Shown piece after piece: positions 1 through 9,379 of a DNA stretch of 64,000 nt. The stretch is from Caecitellus pseudoparvulus (lineage: Eukaryota; Bigyra: Bicosoecida): assembly GCA_965644315.1 (NCBI GenBank), contig CBFFRQ010000018.1, positions 434,001 through 498,000 on the forward strand, read 5' to 3'. Position numbers and translations under genes: made by a program. Each line of letters starts with the position of its first letter. Within the stretch, counting starts at the first letter, position 1. The notes beneath the pieces were generated by a model, which did no database searches, was not told where the DNA came from, and saw only the letters and a list, made by a program, of their open reading frames with translations.

Positions 1-257
1 CGAAAGGGGGGCTCGACAGCCACATCCTCGACGAGCAACCAACGTCCCCTTTTGCGGGGGCCGAGCACTGGTATCAACGGACCACATACTTCCATCCCCT
101 GAATGTAGCCTGCCACTGGAAAGCCCCCAGCACGACCCTGTCCGGCGCACCTACCCACCAGAAGCGGGCGGTTTGCTCTGAGGCGTGTTGAGCTTGCAGC
201 CAATTTCCGCGCTGCGAGGAGGCTTGTAGTCGTGCTGTTGCTGCGCAACCGCTGGCC
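1..257. other. Upstream sequence of the first gene; no gene seen
   Basis: No coding region is supported here on either strand. The stretch probably holds the promoter and 5' leader of the small membrane-protein gene that begins at 258. It contains the CCAAT/TTTCCGCGC element listed separately. Confidence 0.5.
198..212 (+). promoter_or_regulatory. CCAAT plus TTTCCGCGC promoter element, copy 1
   Basis: The 15-mer AGCCAATTTCCGCGC lies 46 bases before the ATG at 258. The identical 15-mer occurs at 17163-17177, just upstream of the Dug2-like gene on the other strand. It joins a CCAAT box to a sequence resembling an E2F site (TTTSSCGC). The exact repeat is seen; a regulatory role is inferred. Confidence 0.45.
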
Positions 258-749
258 ATGGCGATGGGGAAAGCCTTTTGGGCCATTGCCTTGGCTGCAA
301 CATGTGGAGTTGCCGCTGCAGATGACAGCATTTCCACGCAGACCCTCGTGAACATCATCACCGTTGCGCTGGTGTTGGGCACGTGGTTTTTCTGGTGGAC
401 CAGCATCACCGCCGAGCGCAGCTACTTCCTGCTCCTGGGCACTTTCTGCTGTGCCCTGGGCAACGCAGTGTTCGGCGTCATGATCATTGAGGAGCAGGGC
501 AACGTGACGTGGGGCACGCTGTTCCTGTGCCTGGTGCTGCCGGCGCTGCATGGGCTGTACGCGCAGTTCCTCCGGTACCGCAGGGAAGGGGTGTTCTCCG
601 ACTCGGACGAGGAGGAAGGGGAAGATGGCAGTGGTGTGCCCCCCCCGGCACTGGCTCCCCCCACAGAAGGAGGCAAGCCCCTGCCCAAGCTGCTGGCTGA
701 GCAGGCAGCAGTCAAGGCGCGTGCCGAGCAGCTGAAGAAGCGGCGGTGA
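258..749 (+). CDS. Small three-helix membrane protein with putative ER-retrieval tail
   Basis: This single-exon gene encodes 163 residues of no recognised family. The first 21 or so residues look like a cleavable signal peptide (hydrophobic core AIALAATCGVAAA). Three hydrophobic segments follow at about 30-47, 56-77 and 85-103. The remaining tail is soluble, with an acidic run (about 115-123), proline-rich sequence and a basic helix. The protein ends in KKRR, which fits the KKXX dilysine ER-retrieval pattern. A cleaved signal plus three spans would place that tail in the cytosol, where the motif works. The ATG at 258 is followed by a second Met codon two codons later and either could be used. 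ER or early-secretory residence is inferred; molecular function is unknown. Confidence 0.7.
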   Translation: MAMGKAFWAIALAATCGVAAADDSISTQTLVNIITVALVLGTWFFWWTSITAERSYFLLLGTFCCALGNAVFGVMIIEEQGNVTWGTLFLCLVLPALHGLYAQFLRYRREGVFSDSDEEEGEDGSGVPPPALAPPTEGGKPLPKLLAEQAAVKARAEQLKKRR

Positions 750-802
750 CGCTCTCGCCCGCCGCCCCCCTGTGTCTATCCGGTTGTGCAATGCATTGCT
801 GT

Positions 803-2409
803 CTACAAGTACATGCCCTCGGGGACATTGCCCTTCTTCTTGTACAGCACCTTCTCCTTCGCCTTCTCGAAGTCCGCTTGGGACACGCGCATGCGCCGTT
901 CTCGCAGCGCCAGCAGCCCGGCCTCAGTGCAGATGGCCTTGACGTCTGCGCCAGACAGCTCGTCCTTGGCGGAGACAAAGCCCTCCACGTTCACATCCTC
1001 CGCCAGCGCCATTTTCCCCGTGTGAATGCCGAAGATGCGGCGCTTGGTGGCTTCGTCTGGCAGGGGGAACTCGATCTTGCGGTCGATGCGGCCAGGTCGG
1101 ATGAGGGCCGGGTCCAGCGAGTCGATGCGGTTGGTGGCCATAATGACCTTCACATCGCCGCGCTCATCGAAGCCGTCCAGCTGGTTCAGCAGCTCCAGCA
1201 TCGTGCGCTGGATCTCCTTCTCCCCGCCGCTCCCCGTGTCGTACCGCTTGGAGCCGACAGCGTCAATTTCATCGATGAAGACGATGGAAGGCGAGTTCTC
1301 CTGAGCCACCTTGAACAGCTCACGCACCAGCTTAGGCCCCTCTCCCAGGTACTTCTGGATGAGCTCACTGCCGACGATGCGCAGAAAGGTGGCGGAGGTG
1401 TGGTTGGCCACCGCCTTGGCCAGCAGCGTCTTGCCCGTGCCGGGGGGGCCGTACAGGATGACGCCCTTGGGGGGCTTGATGCCGATGTCTTCGTACAGCT
1501 CTGGGTGGGTGAGGGGCAGCTCGACGGCCTCCTTGATCTCCTGGATCTGCTTCTCCAGGCCGCCGATGTCGGCATAGGACTCCTTGGGGGCCTTCTCCAC
1601 CTTCATCACGTTCACGGCGGCGTCTGCGTTCTCCGAGAGGATGCCGACGATGCTGTGGGTTTTGTTGTGCAGGAGCACGGTGCTGCCTGGCTCCAGCTGG
1701 TCAAAGTCCACGAAGGAGAGGATGGTGACGTAGTACTCTGGCCCATTGGGCGTGGAGATGATGGCGTGCTCGTCATCGATCATCTCCTCCAGCGTCCCGA
1801 TCTCAAGCGGCGCGCCACGAATGTCCTCCACCTTTGCCCGCTCTTCCTGTGTCGAAGGGCAGTGTGTGGGGCGGCGTGAGCAGCACAAACTGCTCACGTG
1901 AGGGTGACGGGCATCCACACCCACCTTGTCGCTGGCCTCCTTGGGGCGCAGGATCTCTTGGTTGCGGATGAACTCTTCCTCCATCAGCAGGAAATCCTTG
2001 ATACGCTCCAGCTTCAACTGTCTCAACTTGCACTTGCTGATGGGGAACACTGTTGCGGGCATGCATGACGAGGCGTGGTGGAGGCTGAAACGCCGCTGGC
2101 ACACCTCCCACCGCCACGTACCTGGTGGCACCTTTGACGCGGTGGATGGCCCCTTGCTTCGCTTTCGACGGCCAACCCGAGTGAGTGGCTTCACCTCTGC
2201 AGCACGGGAGAGCGAGGGCAGGTCAGGGGTTGTCGGCGCACAGCGCTGGTGTGTGTCGTGGCGTTGAGCCTCGTGCTGACGCTGCTCGAGGTGGCTGCTG
2301 GCCACGCACCGAAGCGCTTCTTCTTCTTGCCCTTGTCACCACCCTTTCCAGGAGGCTTGCCGCCCATGCCAGGCGGCAGGCCGCCCATTCCCCCTGGAAC
2401 GTTGCCCAT
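803..2409 (-). CDS. RPT2: 26S proteasome regulatory ATPase Rpt2 (subunit 4)
   Basis: This is one of six AAA ATPases in the base of the 19S cap that unfold substrates and open the 20S gate. I resolve four exons on the minus strand: 2310-2409, 2122-2196, 1925-2049 and 803-1846, giving 447 residues (human PSMC1 has 440). The introns are 113, 72 and 78 nt and all junctions are in phase. The N-terminus is MGN followed by a Gly/Pro/Lys-rich tail, the context in which Rpt2 is N-myristoylated. The central part has the coiled coil and OB region, then Walker A GPPGTGKT, Walker B IVFIDEID and an arginine-finger region ([18 protein letters not shown]). The C-terminus ends GMYL, a hydrophobic-Tyr-X tail that docks in the 20S alpha ring. 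Start choice: the ATG at 2407-2409 gives the family N-terminus after splicing. Confidence 0.95.
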
Positions 2410-2756
2410 GTTGGACGCCCGCCTGCGTTTCGCCGACAGCTGCGGAGATGAAACGCCACGTGCGTGCAGGGCGCTCCTGCACGTGGAGCGCAAGTGGAGG
2501 CTGGAGAGATTGTGTGTGGTGTAATTTATAAGGATATGCAGTGTGCTGAGTCTTGCGACTTCCCGCTGGGCCCCACCTCGCTCGTCACCACCGCTGAACT
2601 CGCTGTGACGGATGGCGTGCCTTCGCAAAACCAACATGCTGCCCTGTCCAGGGCTGTCAACAAGCACAGCGGCAAAAGCAGGCCGATAAAGATCCCAAGA
2701 CCGTAGCTCAGACCCACTCCCCCCTTTTCTTGGCTCCTTTATGTGGCACTTGGAGC
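2410..2756. promoter_or_regulatory. Shared promoter region between RPT2 and the CAMTA-like gene
   Basis: The two genes are transcribed away from each other across 347 bases, so this stretch must hold both promoters and leaders. An AT-rich patch (TAATTTATAAGG, about 2521-2532) stands out in the GC-rich background and resembles a TATA box, about 115 bases before the RPT2 ATG on its strand. No ORF here looks real. Confidence 0.5.
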
Positions 2757-5424
2757 ATGGCAGCCGTTGCTGGAGCGAGCGGCTGGAGCGCTTGCCGGAG
2801 CTTGACACGTGCTGAGCACGACGTCTTGCTGGAGCGCATGATGCGTGAATGGCTGGAGCCCTGGGAGATCTACTGCCTGCTGCTCTCCGTCGAGGCACTT
2901 CAGCTGCCGGTGACAGACGGCAACGTGAGCCAGCCCACCAGTGCGTGGCCCGCAGCGCAACAGAGGCTGAAAGCTACCGCGCGGCAATCGGCTGTGCTAC
3001 GGCTTCCTGCCCGCAGGTGGGCAAGTGGTTTTGTACCCAGGTTCATTTAGATGGTTTCGCAAGGACAACTGGTCTTGGCAGCGCAAGGACGTCGCACACA
3101 ACAAGGGCAAGCCTGGGGTGGGTGGAATTTAGAAACGCCAGCAACGCGCCTGCCACCCAGCAGGCACTCCTGCCCTCCTGCGCGCCTCACAGTTGAAGGA
3201 AGGCCACGCATGCTTCAAGCATGGAACCAAGCGCATGCTGTCGTGCTACTATGGACAACGTGAAGACATCCCCTCGTTCAAGCGGCGAATTTATTGGCGC
3301 TTGGATGTCCCCAAGGCTCAATCCTACATCCTCGTGCACTATCGCAACCAAGAGACGTTAGGGCTTCTGGCGCCACTGCCTCCCGTGCAAGCCCCTGCAC
3401 CACAACTTTCACTGCCTGTCTCTGTCGGCGTCCCGGTGACTGCAGCAGCAAGGCCCTCCACGTCGCCGTCAGCGCTGCCCAGCAGCGCTGACAAGCCCAA
3501 AGGACTGCTTCCTGCCCCACCCACCGCAACCGTGCCGCTGCACGTAGCCAGCAGCGCAGCAGCACCTCCAGTGCTCTCCAATGCGCCGCTTCATGCGAGT
3601 CCCACCCGTCCTCCCGCTCTGGCTGGCGAGGCCAGAGAGCTCCTGGCTGACGACCAGCTGTCCGGAGTCCCGGACACGGAGCTGGCTGACCTGACCCTGG
3701 AGCTGCTGCAGTCCCTGGTCATGCAGCTAGTGCAGCTGGCCCACTCGCCGGCCGACCCGGCCTCGGCAGTTCCGACCTCGACGCACCTCCTGGAGGCCGA
3801 TGACGGCGGCGCGACGCTGCTTCACCACGTCGCGTCTTGCGGCTTGAAGGACCTCGTGGGGCCCCTGCTGCGGGTCGGTCTGCACATTGACGAGCAAGAC
3901 AATGCTGGGCGCACGCCTCTCCTAGTGGCAGCGGCATGGGGCCAGGCAGGCGCCGTCGCAGAACTCGCCTTCCAGGGGGCGGACGTCCTGGCCGAGGATG
4001 AGGACGGGCAGTCCGCCAGTGCTCTGGCGCTGCGAGGTGGCCACGAGCAGCTCGGGTACCTGCTAGCTGAGTGCCAGCAGGAGGCGCAGGTGGCTGCCCA
4101 AGGCGCAGCGGGTTCCCCCACAGCGCCCTTCCAGCCGCTGGCGTTCCAGCTCCCAGCCGCACAGGAAGCTGCGTCGCCCTCCCCAGCCAAGCGCCTGCGC
4201 CCCACGGTTGAAGACTGGGAGGATGTGTGGAGCGGAGACCTGGACGTGGACTTCGCGGATGACGTGGCCATTCCGCTGGCCACTGAAACGGACGAAGCCA
4301 CCCCCAGCCGCCGCCCGCCCCCACTGCCTGCAGCGGCGGAGCCTGCCCTCCCGGATCTAGAGCAGGACATGGCAGCCTTGCGCCAAGAGTGGAAGGACAA
4401 GCTCTCGAAAGTCAGTGCTCCGCAGGTGGGCCAGGCCCCTGCGACGCGCGAGGCGTCCCTGGGGCTGCTGCAGCAGCTCCGCCGCCTGCCCATGCCAGCG
4501 CAGGTCTCGGGGCTGCCAGACATCCCGGAGTCGACGGGGACGCCCTTGCAGGCCCTGGACCAGGCCAACATGCTGCTGTCCGTCCTGGGCGAAGGCACGC
4601 TGGCGGAGCGCGTGTCCATGCACCTCGCCCTGGCCCCCAGCTTGCCCAGCGTGGTCACGGCGTCGTCTGCTGCCCCCTCCCTGCACTACCAGGACTCAGA
4701 CACAGGGTCCCACCGGCCCCAGCGCTCGCCCTTCATGTCATTCGACCCAGATGCAGTGCAGCCACCGCCCCTGGGTGGCGCTGGGCAGTCGCTGGGCAGT
4801 GTGGGCGACGGCGTGGAGTCGCTGGGGGGCATGAGCAGTTGCAGTGGGCAGGCCAGTGTCGGTTTTGACGACGCGCGGCTTGGTGTCACCAATGCTGACG
4901 TGCTGAGTGTCATCTCAGGGGGGGCGCTGGCGAGCGAAGGTGGTGCTGGGAGGCACGCCCCGCCCACGCCGCTGTCCGATGGGCGGCGGCTGCCTCCCGC
5001 TCGCGAGAGCATGTCGCACGCCGACGCGGTGAAGATGTACCACTGCATGTCGCCCGAGGAGCAGGAGGCTGTGGACGGGGAAGTCGCCCGCATCCAGCGC
5101 AACGTCCGGGCGTGGTTGGTGCTGCGCAACTATCGGAATATTCGGGGCGCCATCACCTCACTCCAAGCATACACCCGGTGCGCACTGGCTCGCAAGAAGT
5201 TCGCAGCGGCCAAGCAGGCCACTGTGGCCGTGCAGTCGCAGTGGAGGGGGCGCCAAGCTCGAGATGCCCTGCGACAGGCCCAGGCTGCCCTGGTCATCCA
5301 GCGCTCCCTCCGAAACTACCTCGCCCAACCAACCTCCTCCACTGCCCCAGGTGGGCTGCCCCCTGGCGCGGAGGGGGGGGGCGCCCCCCCTCCTACAGGT
5401 GGGCGCAAGCGCTCCTTTCAGTAG
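2757..5424 (+). CDS. CAMTA-like transcription factor (CG-1, ankyrin, IQ motifs)
   Basis: Exons 2757-2940, 3017-3117 and 3193-5424 (introns of 76 and 75 nt, phases 1 and 0) give 838 residues. Splicing joins a CG-1 DNA-binding domain at about residues 20-152. Its hallmarks are EWLEPWEIYCLL, GSFRWFRKDNWSW, LKEGHACFKHG and the CYYG...FKRRIYWRLD...YILVHYR block. Ankyrin repeats follow at about 290-390 (GRTPLLVAAAWGQAGAVAEL). A set of IQ-type calmodulin-binding helices lies at about 725-808 (IQRNVRAWLVLRNYR and repeats). This order matches the CAMTA family, calcium/calmodulin-responsive nuclear activators. I do not recognise the TIG domain usually found between CG-1 and ankyrins; it may be lost or diverged. 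The long low-complexity linkers are Pro/Ala/Ser-rich. The ATG at 2757 is the first in frame before CG-1. No other family has this combination. Confidence 0.88.
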
Positions 5425-5550
5425 GCACTGGCGTTATGGCGTATACAATGTATTTATTTGTCCCTACGCCGGTAGCCCCAGTAGGCGCTGAGCGGGCACG
5501 TGGCAGCTCGGCTGCTGTGCTGGCCTCGAGCAGGCCGACGCAGCGTCAGC

Positions 5551-8500
5551 ATGGCAGTCAGGAAGCATGTGTCGGTGCCTCCTGGCCTGGCTCGCCTGCA
5601 AGAGGTCGCAGGTGGAGATCAGGCTACCCATGCTCGACTGGGGAAGGTGGACGTTGTCGCAAGGCTCGTGGGCTGGGCTCCAGCGAGCCCGCCCCAGCTG
5701 CCGTTACCACAAGAGGCGCAGGGTGCGCGGTGCCTTGCGGTGATGCAGGACAGGCAGACTGTCATCGTAGAAGACCCAAGTGTTGGACAGAGTGTGCCGA
5801 TTGCTGCGGCGCAGAAGCGCATGCGGTTCGACCTGGCGGTGCCAGACACTGCCAGCAATGCCGAGCTGAACGAAACGCTGGCGCGTGTAGTGGTGGATGA
5901 CTGGCTGCAGCACGGCTTTGACGTCAGCGTGCTCGCCATGGGGACAGTAGGCACAGGGAAGAGTGTGTCTATGTTCGGAAGTGCTGCTTTCGGGACGGGA
6001 GCAGTGGCAAGAGAGGCTGGCTTCCCCGGTCTGGTACAGACTTGCGTTTCACGTCTGTTGGGTGGGGCAGCATCGCCCGCCGACTACATGCTGAGCTTAG
6101 CCGTGGCTGAAGTGCGCCCAGAGGAGGGATTGGTGGACCTCCTGGCCCGCCCTCCTGCCCAACCTGTGCAGGCGTCTCGAGTTCCGGGAGAGGGTGACTT
6201 GCCCAGCCTGCCATTGACCAGCGTGCTTGTCCACGATGCTGAGGAAGTGCAGGCAGCTCTGGAAGCGGGGCAGCAGCGCAGCGTGTCCTGGGAGCAAGCT
6301 GCCGCCTCGAAAACGACCCTGGTCCCCAAGCCGGGGGCCAGCCACGTGCTGGTGCGGCTGGGCGTGCTTCACGTGCCCAGTGGCACCTTGGCTCACTTGG
6401 GCGTGCTGGACACCGCGGGCTGGCCGGAAACACGAACCCCTACCGCGCACGACTCGCCAAGTGTGCACAACCAGGTGAACGGCAAAGACGGGTATCATCT
6501 GCGCAGCTGGCTGCGCGCTCTGGGGGGGGCCTCCCGGGGAGGGGAGCAACAGCAGGAGGAGCAAGGGCGGCCACTGAGGGGTGCAGCCTTGCACGGCAGA
6601 GCCACGGCCTTGCCTGAAACAAGGCAAAGCCAGCTGAACGCGCTGGTGTCGCTGATGGTGCTGGGCAACGCCAAGGCGTTCTTGTTGGGCTTCACGTCAA
6701 TTTCAGAGCAGAGCTACTTCTCCGCTCTGCGCACGTTGCAAGTGTTGCGAGGGGTGAGCAGCGTGAAGCTGCCGCTGCTGCCGAGTCAGAATGCCACGGC
6801 AGAGTCCTTGGGGCAAGTGGTGTCACTGGGTTCCATTCTGCCTCCCCCTTCCGCTGCACGTGACTGCGCGGCAGCCCAGCCGGCACCACGCCGCGAGCAG
6901 CTGACTTCCACTTCACGCCACGGTGCACGCGAAGCTAAAACGGTGGACGAGGCGGCTGCGGGCTCTGAGGAAGGCGCTAGGAGTGATGCGATTTCAGTCC
7001 CAAGTACTGCTCCCGCTGCGCGGGCCATGACAACAGCCTTATGTGCTCCCGAAAGCCCAGCGCTGGGCCAAGGCGGTGGCCCGGCCGACCAAGAACAAGC
7101 ATCCTCATCTATGGCGGCACCAAGCAGGGTGGAGGAGTTTGTCGCAAGGCCCCTGCGGCCCAGGCTGTTCCAGCCTCCTGCAGCTGTTGGTGTCGAGGCA
7201 GCGCAGGCGTCGCCTGCCCAGCCCTCGCCCCCACCCAAGCGCACATCAGAGCAAATCGAGCCAGCTGAGCAGGGCGAGTCCTTTCTCGAGCTTGCCGCCC
7301 ACATGAGCAGCATCATCGCCTCAATTCTGGAACCAGAACAAGGCGTGGAGCCGGCCACGGCTGAGTCTTTGGGTGACTCCGAATCCGTGTCGCTGTATTC
7401 AGAGCTCTCTGTGCCGCCTACGTGGGCTGCCTCGCTGCCTGGTCAGGCTCCTGGGTCTCAGGCCGCTGCTGCCGCAAGTGTGGGCAGCGGCTCAACTTCT
7501 TCTGATAGGGGCAGTGCACATGTGGAAATGCCGGCACACGATGAGGGTGTGCATCGCCAAGCACTTGAACGCAGCCCCCAGCCGCTGTCCCGTTCCCTTT
7601 CAGTGTCAGTATCGCCCACGACACCGCCTTCTGAGCCTGGGCAGTCGCCTTCAGGCCAACTCACGCCAAGCTCTTCACCGGCCAGGGAGGCGTTTCACTC
7701 AGCTCTGCTCGCAGCTGGTTTTGTGGAGAGCATGGATGCAGCTGTGGAAGAAAGCTTCGCGAGCACATCCCCTCCACCCCGCTCTAGTGCTCAGTCACGG
7801 GTGGACTTCAGTGCGGTACAGGCCTCCGCAGCGGCAGATTTTGAACAGCTGGCTCGTGCTGATGGCTGTCCCTCGCCCAGTCTCCGCAGCACTGGTTTTG
7901 AGGAAGGGACACCGGATGCTGGCGCCTTTGCACCAGCCCCGCTGTCCATCGCAGCCCCCGCACCTGCGACGGCTGCAGACGTGTCCCAGCGCGTGTCTGA
8001 TATTTTAGCCCGGCATGCTGCAGCAGGGCGCCAACTTGGCTCAGCTGCCGAGACCACTGCCTCTGTCGATTCACATGCACCAGGCGTGGGCTCCGGGCAA
8101 GCGCTCGTGCAGCAAGAGGAGGTGCGGCTGTTGCGTGAGCGACAGGCTCAGCTGCGGGCTGAGAACGCCGACCTTCGAAGCAAGGCGCAGAGCCTGGCAG
8201 CCCAGCTGAAGGAGACTGCAGCAGCTGCAGTGGAAGCCAACCTGGCCAACGAGGCCGAGCTGGCGGGCGCCCACGCAGAGACGAAAGCTGCGAAAGCCGC
8301 AGTGAGCAGCGCGGCACGGTCTGCTGACGAGACGCTTTGGGCCTGGTACGATGGGAGGCTGGATGCTGCTGAAGCCAAGCTCGCAGCTCTGCGAGCAGAC
8401 ACCCTTCGCCTAGACGCAGCGCGACTGCGAGCAGAGCTGCAGGGGGCGGATGTAGACGAGGTGCAGGGAGACAGCTTGAACGGCAGTGTCGAGGGAGATA

Positions 8501-9360
8501 GCGCCGCGCCCAGCACCGTTTCAGTGCCGGTTGCGACGTGGAACCGCATGAAGCGGCAGCACGCGTCGCAGCAGACGCGGATCTCGGAGCTGGAGGGCCA
8601 GCTTGCGTCTGCGGAACGCAGCCAGCGCCTGGGCGGGCGGTCCTGCCGTCGCCTGGGGCGCCTCGTGCGGTCCCTGGCCAAGGCCCAGGCCGAGGCGGTT
8701 CGGCGAGCCTGCGAGGCTGCCAGCCACCGGGACGCCATGATCGTTCGCGGTGCACAGGGGGCTGAGAGTGAGGTGCTTCTCCAGCATGCCCAGCAGGCCG
8801 CAGTGGCTGCCGGGCAGCAAGTCGCAGCCCTGCAAGGCGAGTTGCACGGCCTGCGCTGCTTCCTCGGGCAAGAGGCGGACTCGGTGGCTGCCACGGGGCG
8901 CCCCGATGCGAGCCTGGCCCGGGCCCTGCGCTCTGCAGTGCAGGGCAAGGAGGCCCCCCAGGCGCCTTCGCCCCGCGTCGCAGTTGACGATGTGGCGGAG
9001 CTCGTGCCTTGGGACCCACCCCGCCTGCCTGCCAGGCGCAGTCCCCGTGGCAGCTCAGGGGCAGACCCGCTGCAGGCAGCATTCACTGACCTGCTGCAAG
9101 ACGCTGCTGGTACTGCGCCTAGCCTCGTTCCTCGGCTGCAAGCCTTGCAGCGCACCGTGCAGGGAACGCACGCCGCTGCGGGCACAGGTACACACCAGGA
9201 AACGGCGCCACCGCCACCACCTCCCGCCCCAGTCGAAGCAAAGGCAGCCAGCAAGAACCCACGCAACACAAGCAGTGCATTGGCCAAGTCCAGCCACTCT
9301 CCAAGCAGATTGCCGTTGGCAGGTTGGGCGGGCGCCTGGGCGCAAGGGCTGCGTGGGTGA
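5551..9360 (+). CDS. Divergent kinesin-like motor with long coiled-coil tail
   Basis: This single-exon gene encodes 1269 residues from the ATG at 5551; earlier in-frame GTG and CTG codons are not credible starts. The N-terminal 400 residues resemble a kinesin motor. The strand before the P-loop (GFDVSVLAMG) leads into GTVGTGKS at about residues 131-138, followed by MFG, as in kinesins. Further on, GASHVLVRL (about 262) aligns with the SSRSH switch I region, and LGVLDTAGWPE (about 285) with the switch II DLAGSE motif. The C-terminal motor helix region is recognisable (FSALRTLQVLRGV). Both switch motifs are degenerate, so ATPase or microtubule activity may be altered. Residues about 400-850 are low-complexity Ser/Pro/Ala. 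Two coiled-coil stretches lie at about 850-925 and 930-1115. The stop lies only 19 bases from the stop of the convergent zinc-knuckle gene. Confidence 0.72.
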   Translation: MAVRKHVSVPPGLARLQEVAGGDQATHARLGKVDVVARLVGWAPASPPQLPLPQEAQGARCLAVMQDRQTVIVEDPSVGQSVPIAAAQKRMRFDLAVPDTASNAELNETLARVVVDDWLQHGFDVSVLAMGTVGTGKSVSMFGSAAFGTGAVAREAGFPGLVQTCVSRLLGGAASPADYMLSLAVAEVRPEEGLVDLLARPPAQPVQASRVPGEGDLPSLPLTSVLVHDAEEVQAALEAGQQRSVSWEQAAASKTTLVPKPGASHVLVRLGVLHVPSGTLAHLGVLDTAGWPETRTPTAHDSPSVHNQVNGKDGYHLRSWLRALGGASRGGEQQQEEQGRPLRGAALHGRATALPETRQSQLNALVSLMVLGNAKAFLLGFTSISEQSYFSALRTLQVLRGVSSVKLPLLPSQNATAESLGQVVSLGSILPPPSAARDCAAAQPAPRREQLTSTSRHGAREAKTVDEAAAGSEEGARSDAISVPSTAPAARAMTTALCAPESPALGQGGGPADQEQASSSMAAPSRVEEFVARPLRPRLFQPPAAVGVEAAQASPAQPSPPPKRTSEQIEPAEQGESFLELAAHMSSIIASILEPEQGVEPATAESLGDSESVSLYSELSVPPTWAASLPGQAPGSQAAAAASVGSGSTSSDRGSAHVEMPAHDEGVHRQALERSPQPLSRSLSVSVSPTTPPSEPGQSPSGQLTPSSSPAREAFHSALLAAGFVESMDAAVEESFASTSPPPRSSAQSRVDFSAVQASAAADFEQLARADGCPSPSLRSTGFEEGTPDAGAFAPAPLSIAAPAPATAADVSQRVSDILARHAAAGRQLGSAAETTASVDSHAPGVGSGQALVQQEEVRLLRERQAQLRAENADLRSKAQSLAAQLKETAAAAVEANLANEAELAGAHAETKAAKAAVSSAARSADETLWAWYDGRLDAAEAKLAALRADTLRLDAARLRAELQGADVDEVQGDSLNGSVEGDSAAPSTVSVPVATWNRMKRQHASQQTRISELEGQLASAERSQRLGGRSCRRLGRLVRSLAKAQAEAVRRACEAASHRDAMIVRGAQGAESEVLLQHAQQAAVAAGQQVAALQGELHGLRCFLGQEADSVAATGRPDASLARALRSAVQGKEAPQAPSPRVAVDDVAELVPWDPPRLPARRSPRGSSGADPLQAAFTDLLQDAAGTAPSLVPRLQALQRTVQGTHAAAGTGTHQETAPPPPPPAPVEAKAASKNPRNTSSALAKSSHSPSRLPLAGWAGAWAQGLRG

Positions 9361-9379
9361 CCCGTTGGCTGGGGTGGGG

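Noticed and set aside
746-1879. Long plus-strand frame opposite RPT2
   Set aside because: High GC leaves antisense frames open. The minus strand encodes a full proteasome ATPase and the plus frame shows no motif.
5500-5550. Upstream GTG start for the kinesin-like protein
   Set aside because: Non-AUG starts are unlikely in a eukaryote when an in-frame ATG follows at 5551 with no loss of conserved sequence.
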